Shown here one piece after another: positions 45,779-54,766 of a stretch of DNA of 64,000 nucleotides. The first letter of the stretch is position 1. Each line of letters begins with the position of its first letter. Position numbers and translations under genes: made by a program. The stretch is taken from the NCBI RefSeq assembly GCF_000758625.1, contig NZ_CP009283.1, forward strand, positions 3,235,501 through 3,299,500, in the 5' to 3' direction. The notes under the pieces are model-generated. The model was given only the letters and a program-made list of their open reading frames with translations. It made no database searches and was not told where the DNA came from. This DNA comes from Paenibacillus sp. FSL R7-0273 (GTDB taxonomy: Bacteria > Bacillota > Bacilli > Paenibacillales > Paenibacillaceae).

Positions 45779-46303
45779 TTACTCCGTTAGCTTGCCATAC
45801 TTTTTCTTCCAGTGCTCCAGCCACTCCGGATAACTCATTTCTTTTATTTCTGTCAGGGTTTTTCCTTCTATTGAATACGCTCCACCCACCATGACGAAAT
45901 TCTTTATTTTGCTTAACGGACCCGAAGTTCCGCCTATGACCTTGCTGTTAACAAGCATGACGGCCGCAGAAATTCTGTAATTGTCCGGACTGTACTGCTG
46001 TTCCAAGGGGTGATCCTTTACAAGAAATTGATAGGTGATAATCTCTTTTCCAAAATAGGCGTCAGGTTCCTGCTTCTGAACCCCCCAGAGCTGCATATAA
46101 TCCAGATTCTCAAGCATTTCCTGCTTCAGTGTATATTTGGCGGCCTCACCTTCATGGGTTACAATCGTATAACCGAGAGCTTGAATATAAGCGGCGGCAG
46201 TTTGTTCGTCAGTCTTGTGTTCCATGTTATTGCTTTTAATGCTGTATCCCATCATCGTTATCAGCACAAGGCCGAGAAGGAATGACCATTTTCTGTATGT
46301 CAT
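45779..46303 (-). CDS. Exported protein, probably DUF4830 family
   Basis: A 174-residue protein with one N-terminal membrane segment (residues 5-22) and an extracytoplasmic domain (AAAYIQALGYTIVTHEGE, ending SYPEWLEHWKKKYGKLTE). The length and start pattern fit DUF4830. No strong ribosome site is seen before ATG 46303. Confidence 0.6.
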   Translation of the reverse strand: MTYRKWSFLLGLVLITMMGYSIKSNNMEHKTDEQTAAAYIQALGYTIVTHEGEAAKYTLKQEMLENLDYMQLWGVQKQEPDAYFGKEIITYQFLVKDHPLEQQYSPDNYRISAAVMLVNSKVIGGTSGPLSKIKNFVMVGGAYSIEGKTLTEIKEMSYPEWLEHWKKKYGKLTE

Positions 46304-46463
46304 TGCTATCAGTCCAATCTCATCGCAATGTAGTATTTCAAAAAAAGCAACTCTCCAATTTTAGAGGTTAGATAATAATATCATGTGGAGAAACAGGTGA
46401 AATAAGCAAAATAAAGCTCTTACCTTAAAAAGTATGGATGTCAGCCCTATTTGGCGAAGCGGT

Positions 46464-46492
46464 TTGACACATACGGGTGACAACTTTAGTAT
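46464..46492 (+). promoter_or_regulatory. Sigma-A-type promoter of the phosphotransferase gene
   Basis: A perfect -35 TTGACA (46464-46469), 17 bases, then TAGTAT (46487-46492). Confidence 0.6.
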
Positions 46493-46541
46493 TACTTTTG
46501 AAATAGATTATCGAAATTTATGAGAGAGAGGCTTTTGTCCT

Positions 46542-47558
46542 GTGGAAACTATAGTAAGCAAGGTCTGGCCGGAGTGGCGCGGAGCCCTGGAGAAGCGCAG
46601 CGGTGGCTGGAATAATACAACCTATATTGTGAACGGAAGCGGCCGGAAGGGCGTTCTGCGCATATATGATACACACCGTGACAGGGGGAAAATCGAATTC
46701 GAGCATGCTGTGCTGCTGGAGCTGAGTAAGCTGTCATTACCGTTTGGCACACCGCTGCCGGTCCGGACGGTGGATGGAGCCACACTGGTGCAGCTTGAGG
46801 AGCGGGGCGGTAAATACGCCTGCCTGTTCCGTTATATGGAGGGGGATTCGCCGGCTGAGCAGGATAGCGGTTACTATGAATCTTTTGGCGCGGCAGCTGG
46901 TCAGCTGTCAACTGTATTAGCCGGAATTGATCCGGTTCTGCAGCCGGTTTACCGTCCATATTATGAGCTGCGTCAGGCCTATCCGCTTTGTACAGAGGAG
47001 ACGGTACGGGAGTTATGCTACAACCCTCCAGAGGCGCTGGGAGAACTGAAGGCGGAGCTAAACCGTCTGTATCAGGCCTATGTCAATATTGCAGACTCGC
47101 TAAAAGAACTGGAAACGCTGCCGCATCAGCTGGTCCACGGTGATCTCAACGCCTCTAATCTGCTGGTAGATACGGAGGATCACAGTCGGGTAGCGGCGCT
47201 GCTGGATTTTGAATTCTGTACATATGATCTGCGCGCGATGGACGCTGCGGTAATCCTGTCGGGTCTGCTGGGACTTCCGGAAGAGCAGCGGATTGTCCGT
47301 GAATTCTGCCTGGGCTTCAGCCGCAGCGTGACGCTAACTGATGAAGAGCTGACAGCCATTCCAGTCCTGATGCTGCTGCGCAAGGTGGATGTATTTCTGC
47401 ATTTTGCTTCCCGTTATCTGGAAGGAACGGATGGGGCGGAGGTATTGCAGGAGCAGACGAGAATGCTGGCTGCTGATCTGATTCAGCTGTCTGCGGGCAC
47501 GGCGGGTATCCTGGATATTTTGCGGGAGGAGCAGGAACGGGCTGGAAGCACGGAGTAA
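46542..47558 (+). CDS. APH-family phosphotransferase
   Basis: A 338-residue aminoglycoside-phosphotransferase-fold kinase. The catalytic loop is LVHGDLNASNLL and the metal site LLDFEFC, so both key Asp residues are kept. GTG at 46542 has GAGAGAGAGG upstream. Similar genes include homoserine kinase II-like and aminoglycoside kinases; there is no neighbour that fixes the substrate. Confidence 0.83.
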   Translation: METIVSKVWPEWRGALEKRSGGWNNTTYIVNGSGRKGVLRIYDTHRDRGKIEFEHAVLLELSKLSLPFGTPLPVRTVDGATLVQLEERGGKYACLFRYMEGDSPAEQDSGYYESFGAAAGQLSTVLAGIDPVLQPVYRPYYELRQAYPLCTEETVRELCYNPPEALGELKAELNRLYQAYVNIADSLKELETLPHQLVHGDLNASNLLVDTEDHSRVAALLDFEFCTYDLRAMDAAVILSGLLGLPEEQRIVREFCLGFSRSVTLTDEELTAIPVLMLLRKVDVFLHFASRYLEGTDGAEVLQEQTRMLAADLIQLSAGTAGILDILREEQERAGSTE

Positions 47559-47920
47559 ATTAGACGGGATAGCTGTATTTTGTGCAACTAAAAGCAGGCG
47601 AAATCAACCCCGGCTGCAAATAGCTGCACTTGGTACAGCTAAAACTGCCCCAAATCGCTAAATCCGGCTTTTAGCAGACTTTTAAGTGTACAGAGTGCAG
47701 CTAAAGGCGTAATCCACCGGAAATCCGTGGTTTTAATTGTACGGAGTACACTTATATCCAACAAGCACCGTTCTCATCAAAACAGCTGCAGCATTAATCC
47801 CTGAAAAAAGCTTCTTCAGGCGCATTAATGCTGCAGCTGTCTATATTTATGCTAGTTTAAGCCCCGGCACGCTCACCGTCTATGCCTCCGCATGCTCACT
47901 AACTAACCCTCACAATCATC
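47559..47920. repeat. Intergenic region with four degenerate repeats and a long hairpin
   Basis: Four related units begin at 47574, 47625, 47687 and 47738 (spacing 51, 62, 51). Each starts with a form of TGTACnnnGTGCAGCTAAA; the last is cut short. No frame of interest lies inside. The region ends with the hairpin at 47782-47840 between two convergent genes. Confidence 0.6.
47782..47840. repeat. Long perfect inverted repeat
   Basis: ACAGCTGCAGCATTAAT (47782-47798) is exactly complementary to 47824-47840. The 25-base loop contains its own stem, CCTGAA with TTCAGG. There is no clear T-run, so it may be a bidirectional terminator, an RNA-stability element or a small mobile palindrome. Confidence 0.8.
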
Positions 47921-49291
47921 TCAGCCGCTGTTTACAGCCTGCTTGCTTCTTAATATCTCCTTATAGATTTCAATCGCAAGCGCCCGTGAGCGCTTTAGAT
48001 CGACAATTGCCTCCGGGCGGGGCAGGTGAATCTCTTTGTCAGACAGCTTGGACAGCTCCGGTATCCAGGTGCGGATGTAGGTGCCGTCCGGATCATGAGT
48101 CTGCGACTGCGTGACCGGGTTCATTACCCTGAAATAAGGGGAGGCATCATATCCCAGCGAGGAGCTCCACAGCCAGCCGCCGCGGTTCAGCACATTATCA
48201 TAATCCTTCAGCTTCAGCCGGAAATAGCGTTCCCCGTAGATGAACGGGCAGCCCAGGTTTTTGGTCAGGAACATGGCGGTAATCATCCGCAGGCGGTTCG
48301 GCATCCAGCCGGTCTCATTCAGCTGGCGCATAGCCGCGTCGATGATGGGTATGCCGGTAGTGCCGCTTGACCAGGCTGCAAAGTGGTCTGTGCTGAGCAG
48401 CGACAGGTCATATACCTTTTCATAGCTGAAAAAATCTGGGTCCAGCCGGGCCTGATACAGATAGAAATCCCTCCAGGCCAGCTGCCTGAGCCAGTCCTCA
48501 CCGCTCCTGCCGTCCTCAGTCAGCCGGCTATAGACGGTCCGCACCGAAACAGCTCCGGTATTCAGATGCCTGCTTACCATGCTTGTCCCCTGGAGGGCGT
48601 ATTTGTCACGTGTCTGTGTATACTGCTGCAGCCCGTCCTCAAAAAAATCATCCAGTATAAGGTCAGGGCTTATGCTGCGGGCTGAGAGGGTCAGCAAATC
48701 AAGCTGCCGGACAATCTCTACGGGTAAACTGAATTCCCGGGCAGTCTCCTCGTCTATTGCGGCTGTATCCAGCTGCTGCAGGGAAGCTGTGTAAGGAGGG
48801 CGGAAACGTTCGGCGAGAAAGCTTCGCCAGCGTCTGTAAAAGGGAGTAAACACCTTAAACGGCTCATTCCGGCCGCTCCACTCCATGAAATCATTCAGGT
48901 CACATAGCATGCTGTCCTGACAGGAGAGCAGCCGGATACCAAGACGCTCTGCAGTCTCACTGAGCAGAGTGTCTCTTTTTAGCGCATAGGGGGTGTAGTC
49001 GGTATGTGTCAGCACGAGCTCTACCGGATGGACCTGCGCCAGCCTGGTAACGATAGCATCAGGCTGGCCATACAGAATATGTAGCAGCTTGCCTTCCCGC
49101 GCATATTCTTCCTTTAATCTGGCTACATGGGTAAGGAAGTTGATTCCGCTGTGTTCAAGATGCCGTCCGTTGCGCAGTAAAAAAGGCTCAAGGATCAGCA
49201 CGTGCAGCGAACGGTCCCCGGCAGCCTGAATAAGATCAAAGGCCGGGAGATCACAGGTACGCAGATCCTTGCGGTGAATGAATAGAATCAT
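47921..49291 (-). CDS. Cryptochrome/DNA photolyase family protein
   Basis: A 456-residue protein with an N-terminal photolyase alpha/beta domain (ILFIHRKDLRTCDLPAF) and a C-terminal FAD domain (QLAWRDFYLYQ, GIPIIDAAMRQLNETGW, NRLRMITAMFLTKNL, GGWLWSSSLGYDASPYFRVMNP). It would repair cyclobutane pyrimidine dimers using light. Some usually conserved positions differ: GWMHNR is GWMPNR and WxAStGtD is WSSSLGYD. ATG at 49291. Confidence 0.9.
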   Translation of the reverse strand: MILFIHRKDLRTCDLPAFDLIQAAGDRSLHVLILEPFLLRNGRHLEHSGINFLTHVARLKEEYAREGKLLHILYGQPDAIVTRLAQVHPVELVLTHTDYTPYALKRDTLLSETAERLGIRLLSCQDSMLCDLNDFMEWSGRNEPFKVFTPFYRRWRSFLAERFRPPYTASLQQLDTAAIDEETAREFSLPVEIVRQLDLLTLSARSISPDLILDDFFEDGLQQYTQTRDKYALQGTSMVSRHLNTGAVSVRTVYSRLTEDGRSGEDWLRQLAWRDFYLYQARLDPDFFSYEKVYDLSLLSTDHFAAWSSGTTGIPIIDAAMRQLNETGWMPNRLRMITAMFLTKNLGCPFIYGERYFRLKLKDYDNVLNRGGWLWSSSLGYDASPYFRVMNPVTQSQTHDPDGTYIRTWIPELSKLSDKEIHLPRPEAIVDLKRSRALAIEIYKEILRSKQAVNSG

Positions 49292-49385
49292 AGAGGCAGC
49301 TTCCTTTCCAATACTAAGGAGATGAACATTATTATATGAACAAGGTTTATTATCTATTAAACCACGATCTCAAGAATGAACAAGA

Positions 49386-49417
49386 GGCAGATCAGCGCAA
49401 CTTCTGCGCGATCTGCC
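49386..49417 (-). terminator. Hairpin after crystallin-like paralogue 2
   Basis: GGCAGATC (49386-49393) pairs with GATCTGCC (49410-49417), with an inner GCGCA/TGCGC stem; a T-rich stretch follows on the minus strand. Confidence 0.65.
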
Positions 49418-49434
49418 CCAGCTTGTGGATCTGT

Positions 49435-49806
49435 TTAAATTAACCGGTAGCCGGAGGGCAGGTCACCAGTTCTGCGGATATCACGGATCTGCTGCAGAGT
49501 CAGCCGCTGATTGGTCGAGATGAGCGATTCCACGTCATTGCCGCGGATGTAATCATCCAGGTCACGGATGTTGCGGTTGCCGCGGATGACAAGGAAGCTG
49601 CCTCTGAATCTTGTTCTGCTGAACAGAACTAGTGTGGCGTTGCTGCTGGTGGAGAAGAAACGCAGGCTCTCGATACCGTCAAGAATATTGTCCGTATTGC
49701 GGATGCCAAGATTGCCTGTGTAAGTTCTTCTGCGGCCCAGATAGTTCTCTTCCTCATAGACTCTCAGCCGGGGATAGGTTTGGGAAATATGAACGTTTGG
49801 CTTCAT
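49435..49806 (-). CDS. Beta/gamma-crystallin-like small protein (paralogue 2)
   Basis: A 123-residue protein clearly homologous along its whole length to the one at 11679: YPRLRVYEEENYLGRRRTY, GIESLRFFS, ATLVLFSRTRFRGSF, VIRGNRNIRDLDD, VESLISTNQRLT, and ending GYRLI. ATG at 49806 has AGGAGG seven bases upstream. No signal peptide. Function unknown. Confidence 0.75.
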   Translation of the reverse strand: MKPNVHISQTYPRLRVYEEENYLGRRRTYTGNLGIRNTDNILDGIESLRFFSTSSNATLVLFSRTRFRGSFLVIRGNRNIRDLDDYIRGNDVESLISTNQRLTLQQIRDIRRTGDLPSGYRLI

Positions 49807-49957
49807 TGTCATTCCTCCTAAGGTTATCGTCTGTTGATGCAATTCTATTCTATGTACCGCCGGCTTATTGGTGTGGTTGATAGACTACAGGGCGGCCAAT
49901 TAGGTGAAATGGCGGAGAGGAGCAGAAGCCAAGTCTGCTCAGACTTCATTTGCAGGC

Positions 49958-49986
49958 TTTACTTCGCTGATGATCTAGTGTACTAT
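49958..49986 (+). promoter_or_regulatory. Sigma-A-type promoter of the five-gene ABC/GntR operon
   Basis: -35 TTTACT (49958-49963), 17 bases, then -10 TACTAT (49981-49986). A loose dyad, TAGTGTACTATGTAACTA, overlaps the -10 and could bind the GntR protein of the operon. Confidence 0.55.
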
Positions 49987-50049
49987 GTAACTAACACACC
50001 GACACATTAATCAGCAAAAGGGATCTTTAAGCGATAGAGGGAGGATATT

Positions 50050-51021
50050 ATGGAGCGGATAGATGCTAATCAGGAGCAGGCAGCGGCAACATGCGGCGTA
50101 CCGGTTCTGCTGATGAACAAGGTTACAAAGATGATCAAAGGGAAGGCGATTGTGAATCAGCTGTCTTTTGAGATCGGACGGGGGGAGATTGTCGGGCTGC
50201 TCGGACCCAACGGTGCCGGCAAAACAACAACGATCCGCATGATGACCGGATTAATCAAAATGACGGAAGGAGATGTGCTGGTCCACGGACACAGCATCCG
50301 TAATGATTTTAAACAGGCCATTGCCCATATTGGAGCCATTATCGAGAACCCGGAATTTTATGCCCATATGACCGGGCTAGATAATCTGCTGCAATATGTG
50401 CGGATGAGTGACGGTATCTCTGAATCGCGGATTAATGAGGTGGTGGAGCTGGTGGGGCTCCAGGAAGCGATGAACAAGAAGGTAAAGGCTTATTCACTGG
50501 GCATGCGTCAGCGGCTGGGCATTGCCCAGGCACTGCTGCATTCACCGAAGCTGCTTATTCTGGATGAGCCGACCAACGGCCTCGATCCGGCAGGCATCCG
50601 TGAGATGCGCGATTATATGCGGAAGATTGCTGAAGTAGAGGGGATTTCGATTCTGATCTCTAGCCATATGCTGGGCGAAATTGAGCAGATTTGCCACCGT
50701 GCGGTTGTGATTCAGAACGGCACGCTTGTAAGAGCTACCCGGCTGGGAGCAGAGGCACATACTGAAGGTGAAGTGGCGCTTACTATGCGGGTCGATAACA
50801 TTGCGGCCGCACAGGCCGTAATACAGGCAGAAGCTGGAGTGCAGCTTACAGGTACGGATGAACTACACTCCGAGCTGAATGTCAGGCTGTATGACCATAA
50901 GGTGCCGGAGCTGGTTGCTGCGCTTGGTGCAGCCAAGGTCGGCATATACCGCATAACAGAGCATAAGCAAAGTCTCGAGGAAGATTTCCTGAACTGGACG
51001 GGAGGAAACCGCATTGCGTAA
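50050..51021 (+). CDS. ABC transporter ATPase (BcrA/lantibiotic-immunity type)
   Basis: A 323-residue ATPase: Walker A GPNGAGKT, signature YSLGMRQRLG, Walker B LLILDEPTNGLDP, switch His SSHML. The signature and C-terminal extension fit BcrA-like exporters for peptide antibiotics. ATG at 50050 has GGGAGG upstream. First gene of a five-gene operon. Confidence 0.92.
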   Translation: MERIDANQEQAAATCGVPVLLMNKVTKMIKGKAIVNQLSFEIGRGEIVGLLGPNGAGKTTTIRMMTGLIKMTEGDVLVHGHSIRNDFKQAIAHIGAIIENPEFYAHMTGLDNLLQYVRMSDGISESRINEVVELVGLQEAMNKKVKAYSLGMRQRLGIAQALLHSPKLLILDEPTNGLDPAGIREMRDYMRKIAEVEGISILISSHMLGEIEQICHRAVVIQNGTLVRATRLGAEAHTEGEVALTMRVDNIAAAQAVIQAEAGVQLTGTDELHSELNVRLYDHKVPELVAALGAAKVGIYRITEHKQSLEEDFLNWTGGNRIA

Positions 51022-51763
51022 ATTTAATCTGCTGGTACTCAACGAATGGCTGAAAATGTTCAAAAAGCGTTCCTTTTTCATCCCCTATCTGATCATTGCG
51101 CTGTTCCCGGCGGTAATCGCATATATTAGCCATTCTTTTTCGGCAGACGCGTTCCCCTCTGCTGCAGCGTTCATCAAAGAGATGCTGCTGCCAACCGGAA
51201 TGGGCCAGGTCATTGCCATACTCGCAATCATTGGAACAGCGGGGATCGTCAGCAAGGAGCATAGCCAGGGTACAGTGAAGTTTCTGCTGATCCGCGCCCG
51301 CAGCCGCACAGCCATTTTGGCCTCCAAATATGTAACGGTTCTGCTGTACGCCCTCAGTCTGACAGCTGTCACTGCGGCTGCAATTGTCATCTCAGGTATG
51401 CTGTGGTTTCAAGCAGGCGGCGGGGATACGGGTATAGCTGGAATTCTGCAGTCATTGCTGTACGGCTACGTATATACAATGGTGTATGTAACCTTTGTCT
51501 TTATGGTTGGAGTACTGACCAATTCCACAGGTGTTACCATCGGCCTCTCGATGTTCGCGGTCATGATGGACAAAGTTGTGATTTACCGCGATTTCTATAA
51601 ATATTTTCTGTTCCCGAATCTTGATTTGTCTGTCTATGGAAGCGGACAGCAGCCGCCGCTGCCCGGCATGACGCTTGGCTTCTCTGTTCTCATGCTGGCG
51701 GTCTACATGGCAGTCTTTCTGCTGGCAGGCTTTATGGTGTTCAGACGAAGGGACGTTGCTTGA
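51014..51763 (+). CDS. ABC-2-type permease partner of the BcrA-like ATPase
   Basis: A 249-residue, six-segment permease (SKEHSQGTVKFLLIRARSR between segments two and three, as in BcrB-like permeases). TTG at 51014 has GGGAGG eight bases upstream and overlaps the ATPase gene by eight bases. Confidence 0.87.
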   Translation: MRKFNLLVLNEWLKMFKKRSFFIPYLIIALFPAVIAYISHSFSADAFPSAAAFIKEMLLPTGMGQVIAILAIIGTAGIVSKEHSQGTVKFLLIRARSRTAILASKYVTVLLYALSLTAVTAAAIVISGMLWFQAGGGDTGIAGILQSLLYGYVYTMVYVTFVFMVGVLTNSTGVTIGLSMFAVMMDKVVIYRDFYKYFLFPNLDLSVYGSGQQPPLPGMTLGFSVLMLAVYMAVFLLAGFMVFRRRDVA

Positions 51764-52143
51764 TGACGATTGAATTTGACAATAACCAGCCGATATATCT
51801 GCAGATCATGAACTACCTCAAAGGCGAGATCATCACAGGCAAGCTGAAGCCCGGCGACAAAATCCCCTCTGTGCGTGAGCTTGCCGCTGAACTGCAGATT
51901 AATCCGAACACGGTGCAAAGAACCTTTCAGGAACTGGAGCGTGAAGAGATTGTGGAGACACGGCGGGGCATGGGCAGATATGTAACCGGGAGGGAAGAGA
52001 CGATTATGAAGATTAAACGGGAGATGGCCCAGGACATTCTTGACCGGTTCGTCCGCGGCATGCAGGAGCTAGGCTTCCAGAGTGAAGAGATTGTAAAGGC
52101 CGTGGCTGACAATATTGCTGCAAAAGAAAGCAGGGGGATGTAA
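51763..52143 (+). CDS. GntR-family repressor, YtrA subfamily (second copy)
   Basis: A 126-residue protein with the helix-turn-helix KIPSVRELAAELQINPNTVQR and wing GMGRYVTG, and only a short tail, as in YtrA. The ATG at 51763 uses the last base of the permease stop. It sits in the middle of the operon, between two ABC transporters, and probably represses all five genes. Confidence 0.9.
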   Translation: MTIEFDNNQPIYLQIMNYLKGEIITGKLKPGDKIPSVRELAAELQINPNTVQRTFQELEREEIVETRRGMGRYVTGREETIMKIKREMAQDILDRFVRGMQELGFQSEEIVKAVADNIAAKESRGM

Positions 52144-52144
52144 G

Positions 52145-52846
52145 GTGGACAGCATACTGCAGATACAACAGGTATCCAAAAATTACGGCTCTAAGCAGGC
52201 GCTGAATCAGGTATCCTTTGAGCTCGGTGCAGGTAAAATCGTCGGACTGCTCGGCAGCAACGGCAGCGGAAAAAGCACACTGATGAAGCTGATTGCCGGA
52301 CTTGCCCGGCCGGGCGCAGGCAGCATTTCCGTGCTCGGGCTTCCGGTTGGCGAAGAAACCAAAGGTTTAGTCTCCTTCATGCCGGACCGGCCGCTGACAG
52401 AGAAATGGATGAAGGTAGGCGATGCACTGAGGTTCATGGCGGATTTCTACCCGGACTTTGACCAGGCTAAAGCACGCCGGATGCTGGACTTCATGAAGCT
52501 CAATGAAAAGGATCGGGTAACCTCCCTGTCCAAAGGCATGAATGAGCGCCTGCAGCTGACCCTTGCCCTTTCCCGCAAAGCCAGACTGTATATGCTGGAT
52601 GAACCGATCGGCGGCGTTGACCCGGTAGCCAGGACCCGAATCCTTAATGCTCTGATGGAGTTTTATGAGGAAGACAGCACGATTCTGATTTCGACCCACC
52701 TGGTGTCAGATATTGAGCGGATTTTTGATGAGGTGATTTTTATAAAAAAGGGAGAAATGGTCTTGCACAGTGAGGTTGAGGAGCTGCGTATGCAGCGCGG
52801 CAAAAGCATAGATGAGCTGTTTAAAGAGGTGTATGCGGAATGCTGA
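52145..52846 (+). CDS. ABC transporter ATPase (YtrB-like)
   Basis: A 233-residue ATPase: Walker A GSNGSGKS, degenerate signature LSKGMNER, Walker B LYMLDEPIGGVDP, switch His STHLV. GTG at 52145 has GGGGGATG four bases upstream and follows the gntR stop by one base. Confidence 0.9.
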   Translation: MDSILQIQQVSKNYGSKQALNQVSFELGAGKIVGLLGSNGSGKSTLMKLIAGLARPGAGSISVLGLPVGEETKGLVSFMPDRPLTEKWMKVGDALRFMADFYPDFDQAKARRMLDFMKLNEKDRVTSLSKGMNERLQLTLALSRKARLYMLDEPIGGVDPVARTRILNALMEFYEEDSTILISTHLVSDIERIFDEVIFIKKGEMVLHSEVEELRMQRGKSIDELFKEVYAEC

Positions 52847-53571
52847 AGCTGATTCGTTATGATTTCCGGCGCAGCCGTGACCGGATCTTGGCGGCACTCG
52901 TAATTATGGTGCTGTTTCATATCGGGGTCTGGTTATCTTCGGATTCTTCGGTTAATGACACTGTATCCGCACACCTGGTTGCCTATTTCTCCATCGGTGT
53001 AGTCTTTCTGTTCTTCACAGCGTTCAGCTATAACCGTAATCTCAAATCCTATCAGCGGCAGCTGCTACCGGTAAAAGCCCTGTACACGGTGCTTTCTCCG
53101 CTATTGCTGTATTGGCTGCTGCTTGTCTGCCTGCTGATCATCGGGCTGATGCATCTCGGCCTGTATATCCTGTTTTATTCAGCTGATTTACTGCCGGCGA
53201 ATTTCTGGTCTGTATCGGCGCGCAGTGCACTGCAATGCACCTGGTCAGCCGGATTCGTTCTGCTTATGATCATGTTTGCCAGTACAGTGGCCAGAAGTAT
53301 TCCGTTTAGAAAAAAGATATGGGTTACCCTTGTCATCTTGTTTGGTCTGCAAAGTGCGGTAGGTTATCTCGAGGAGCGGCTGTTCAGCAATTATTTTATT
53401 GGCATAGATAATGCTTTCCGTTTTGAAATTGTAAAAGCTTCGGATATTCCGGGCGGGCTTGAAATGCTTTATGCAGGTTCCAGCCTGTGGCCCCTTGTCT
53501 TTGAAGCCGGTATTGCAGTGCTGCTAATCTATGTGATGACCAAGCTTATTCAGAAAAAAACAGAGATTTAA
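52840..53571 (+). CDS. Membrane permease partner of the YtrB-like ATPase
   Basis: A 243-residue hydrophobic protein with six likely segments, overlapping the ATPase gene by seven bases. It has no recognisable enzymatic motif. Fourth-and-fifth-gene pairing suggests an ABC exporter. Confidence 0.8.
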   Translation: MLKLIRYDFRRSRDRILAALVIMVLFHIGVWLSSDSSVNDTVSAHLVAYFSIGVVFLFFTAFSYNRNLKSYQRQLLPVKALYTVLSPLLLYWLLLVCLLIIGLMHLGLYILFYSADLLPANFWSVSARSALQCTWSAGFVLLMIMFASTVARSIPFRKKIWVTLVILFGLQSAVGYLEERLFSNYFIGIDNAFRFEIVKASDIPGGLEMLYAGSSLWPLVFEAGIAVLLIYVMTKLIQKKTEI

Positions 53572-53589
53572 TGATAACAGGAACGGAAA

Positions 53590-53621
53590 AGAGAGCAGGG
53601 CTGATAACAGCTCTGCTCTCT
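53590..53621. terminator. Bidirectional terminator
   Basis: AGAGAGCAGGGCT and AGCTCTGCTCTCT pair around a 6-base loop, between convergent genes. Confidence 0.8.
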
Positions 53622-53637
53622 TATCTGCATACTAACC

Positions 53638-54012
53638 TTACAGAGCCTTAAGCCTGTTCGTCCACAGCTCCAGCTCACGTGCCAGCTGCTCATCCTCAGC
53701 CTCGCTTAGCTCAAGCCGGACGCCATATTGAAACTGCCCGATGCCGAACATCCAGCCCCAGCGCACACTGCCTTCAAACTGCAGATTCTCGTCAGCCAGC
53801 CGGAAATGAATGATCAGCTTGGTATCGCCGGAAGTGAAGCGGAGGTTCAGCGAAGTGCGTACCTTACAGCCGGAGCGGCTGAGATCCAGCAGCACACCTT
53901 CGGTTAATTTGCCGGCGCCCGGACCGGTATTTCCTGCCGGAACCTCAAGCCAGCACTGAATCGGCTGGTTCATCACATATCGGAATGGTTCTTTTCTGCT
54001 GGAGTCGTCCAT
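53638..54012 (-). CDS. PilZ-domain protein (c-di-GMP receptor)
   Basis: A 124-residue, single-domain protein with the two c-di-GMP contacts of PilZ: RKEPFRY (RxxxR-like) at the N-terminus and DLSRSGCKV ([DN]xSxxG). ATG at 54012 follows GGAGG by six bases. A diguanylate cyclase is encoded about 900 bases away, on the other strand. Confidence 0.85.
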   Translation of the reverse strand: MDDSSRKEPFRYVMNQPIQCWLEVPAGNTGPGAGKLTEGVLLDLSRSGCKVRTSLNLRFTSGDTKLIIHFRLADENLQFEGSVRWGWMFGIGQFQYGVRLELSEAEDEQLARELELWTNRLKAL

Positions 54013-54139
54013 CATTTACCTCCGCCTGTTTTTTTGCTATTATAGCGGAATGGCAGAATGAGAACAATCTACTATAGTGCTATTTTTAAAAGATTCTTTC
54101 TAAAGTTTTCTTAACAGAATCAAAAGGGGCGTACGGATC

Positions 54140-54745
54140 ATGTATCAGTATGACAATGAAAGCTTCCTGGAGCATAAATTTGATTATGCTACTTTGCGGG
54201 ACGGGGAGCTGAACGGCTGTACCTTTGAACGCTGCACGTTCAGGGGGGCATCGATGGAGGAAATGACCTCTAGCGGCTGCAGATTCATTGATTGTGATTT
54301 TTCGGGGGCACAGCTGAATGCCTCGCTGCATAAGGGAGCAGCTTTTACAAACTGCAAATTTACGGGAGCCAATCTGTTTGTTGCCCGGTTTGTGGACTGC
54401 AAAATGACAGGCTCCGATTTCGCCAATGCTTCCATGGACGGGATAACGCTGGACGGCGGGGACTGGTCCTATACGAACCTGCGGCACGTCAATCTGACAC
54501 GCCAGGACCTGAGGGGCATCCGGTTCACGGAGGCGGATATGCTGGGCTGTAATCTGCAGAAAAGCGATTTGCGCGGCGCTGACCTGAGCCGGGTGCGGCT
54601 GAGCCAGTGCAAGCTTGCGGGAGCGGATCTGCGGGATGCCAAGCTGGAGGGCATTGATCTTAAGAGCCTGGATCTCAAGGGCGTGCGGATCGATGTTGAG
54701 CAGGCGGTGCTGCTGGCCCGATCCTTGGGGGCTAAGGTGGATTGA
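54140..54745 (+). CDS. Pentapeptide-repeat protein
   Basis: A 201-residue protein built of A(D/N)LxX repeats, for example FTGANLF, LRGADLS and LAGADLR, forming a right-handed beta helix. The length is close to Qnr/MfpA gyrase-protection proteins (about 200 residues), but the repeats are Cys-rich in the N-terminal half and no gyrase-binding loop can be assigned. ATG at 54140 follows AAGGGG by ten bases. Function unknown. Confidence 0.85.
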   Translation: MYQYDNESFLEHKFDYATLRDGELNGCTFERCTFRGASMEEMTSSGCRFIDCDFSGAQLNASLHKGAAFTNCKFTGANLFVARFVDCKMTGSDFANASMDGITLDGGDWSYTNLRHVNLTRQDLRGIRFTEADMLGCNLQKSDLRGADLSRVRLSQCKLAGADLRDAKLEGIDLKSLDLKGVRIDVEQAVLLARSLGAKVD

Positions 54746-54766
54746 GAAGGCCAAGCGGAATAGGTC

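Noticed and set aside
47574..47757. Possible CRISPR array
   Set aside because: The units are degenerate, spacing is unequal, there are only four, and no cas gene is present.
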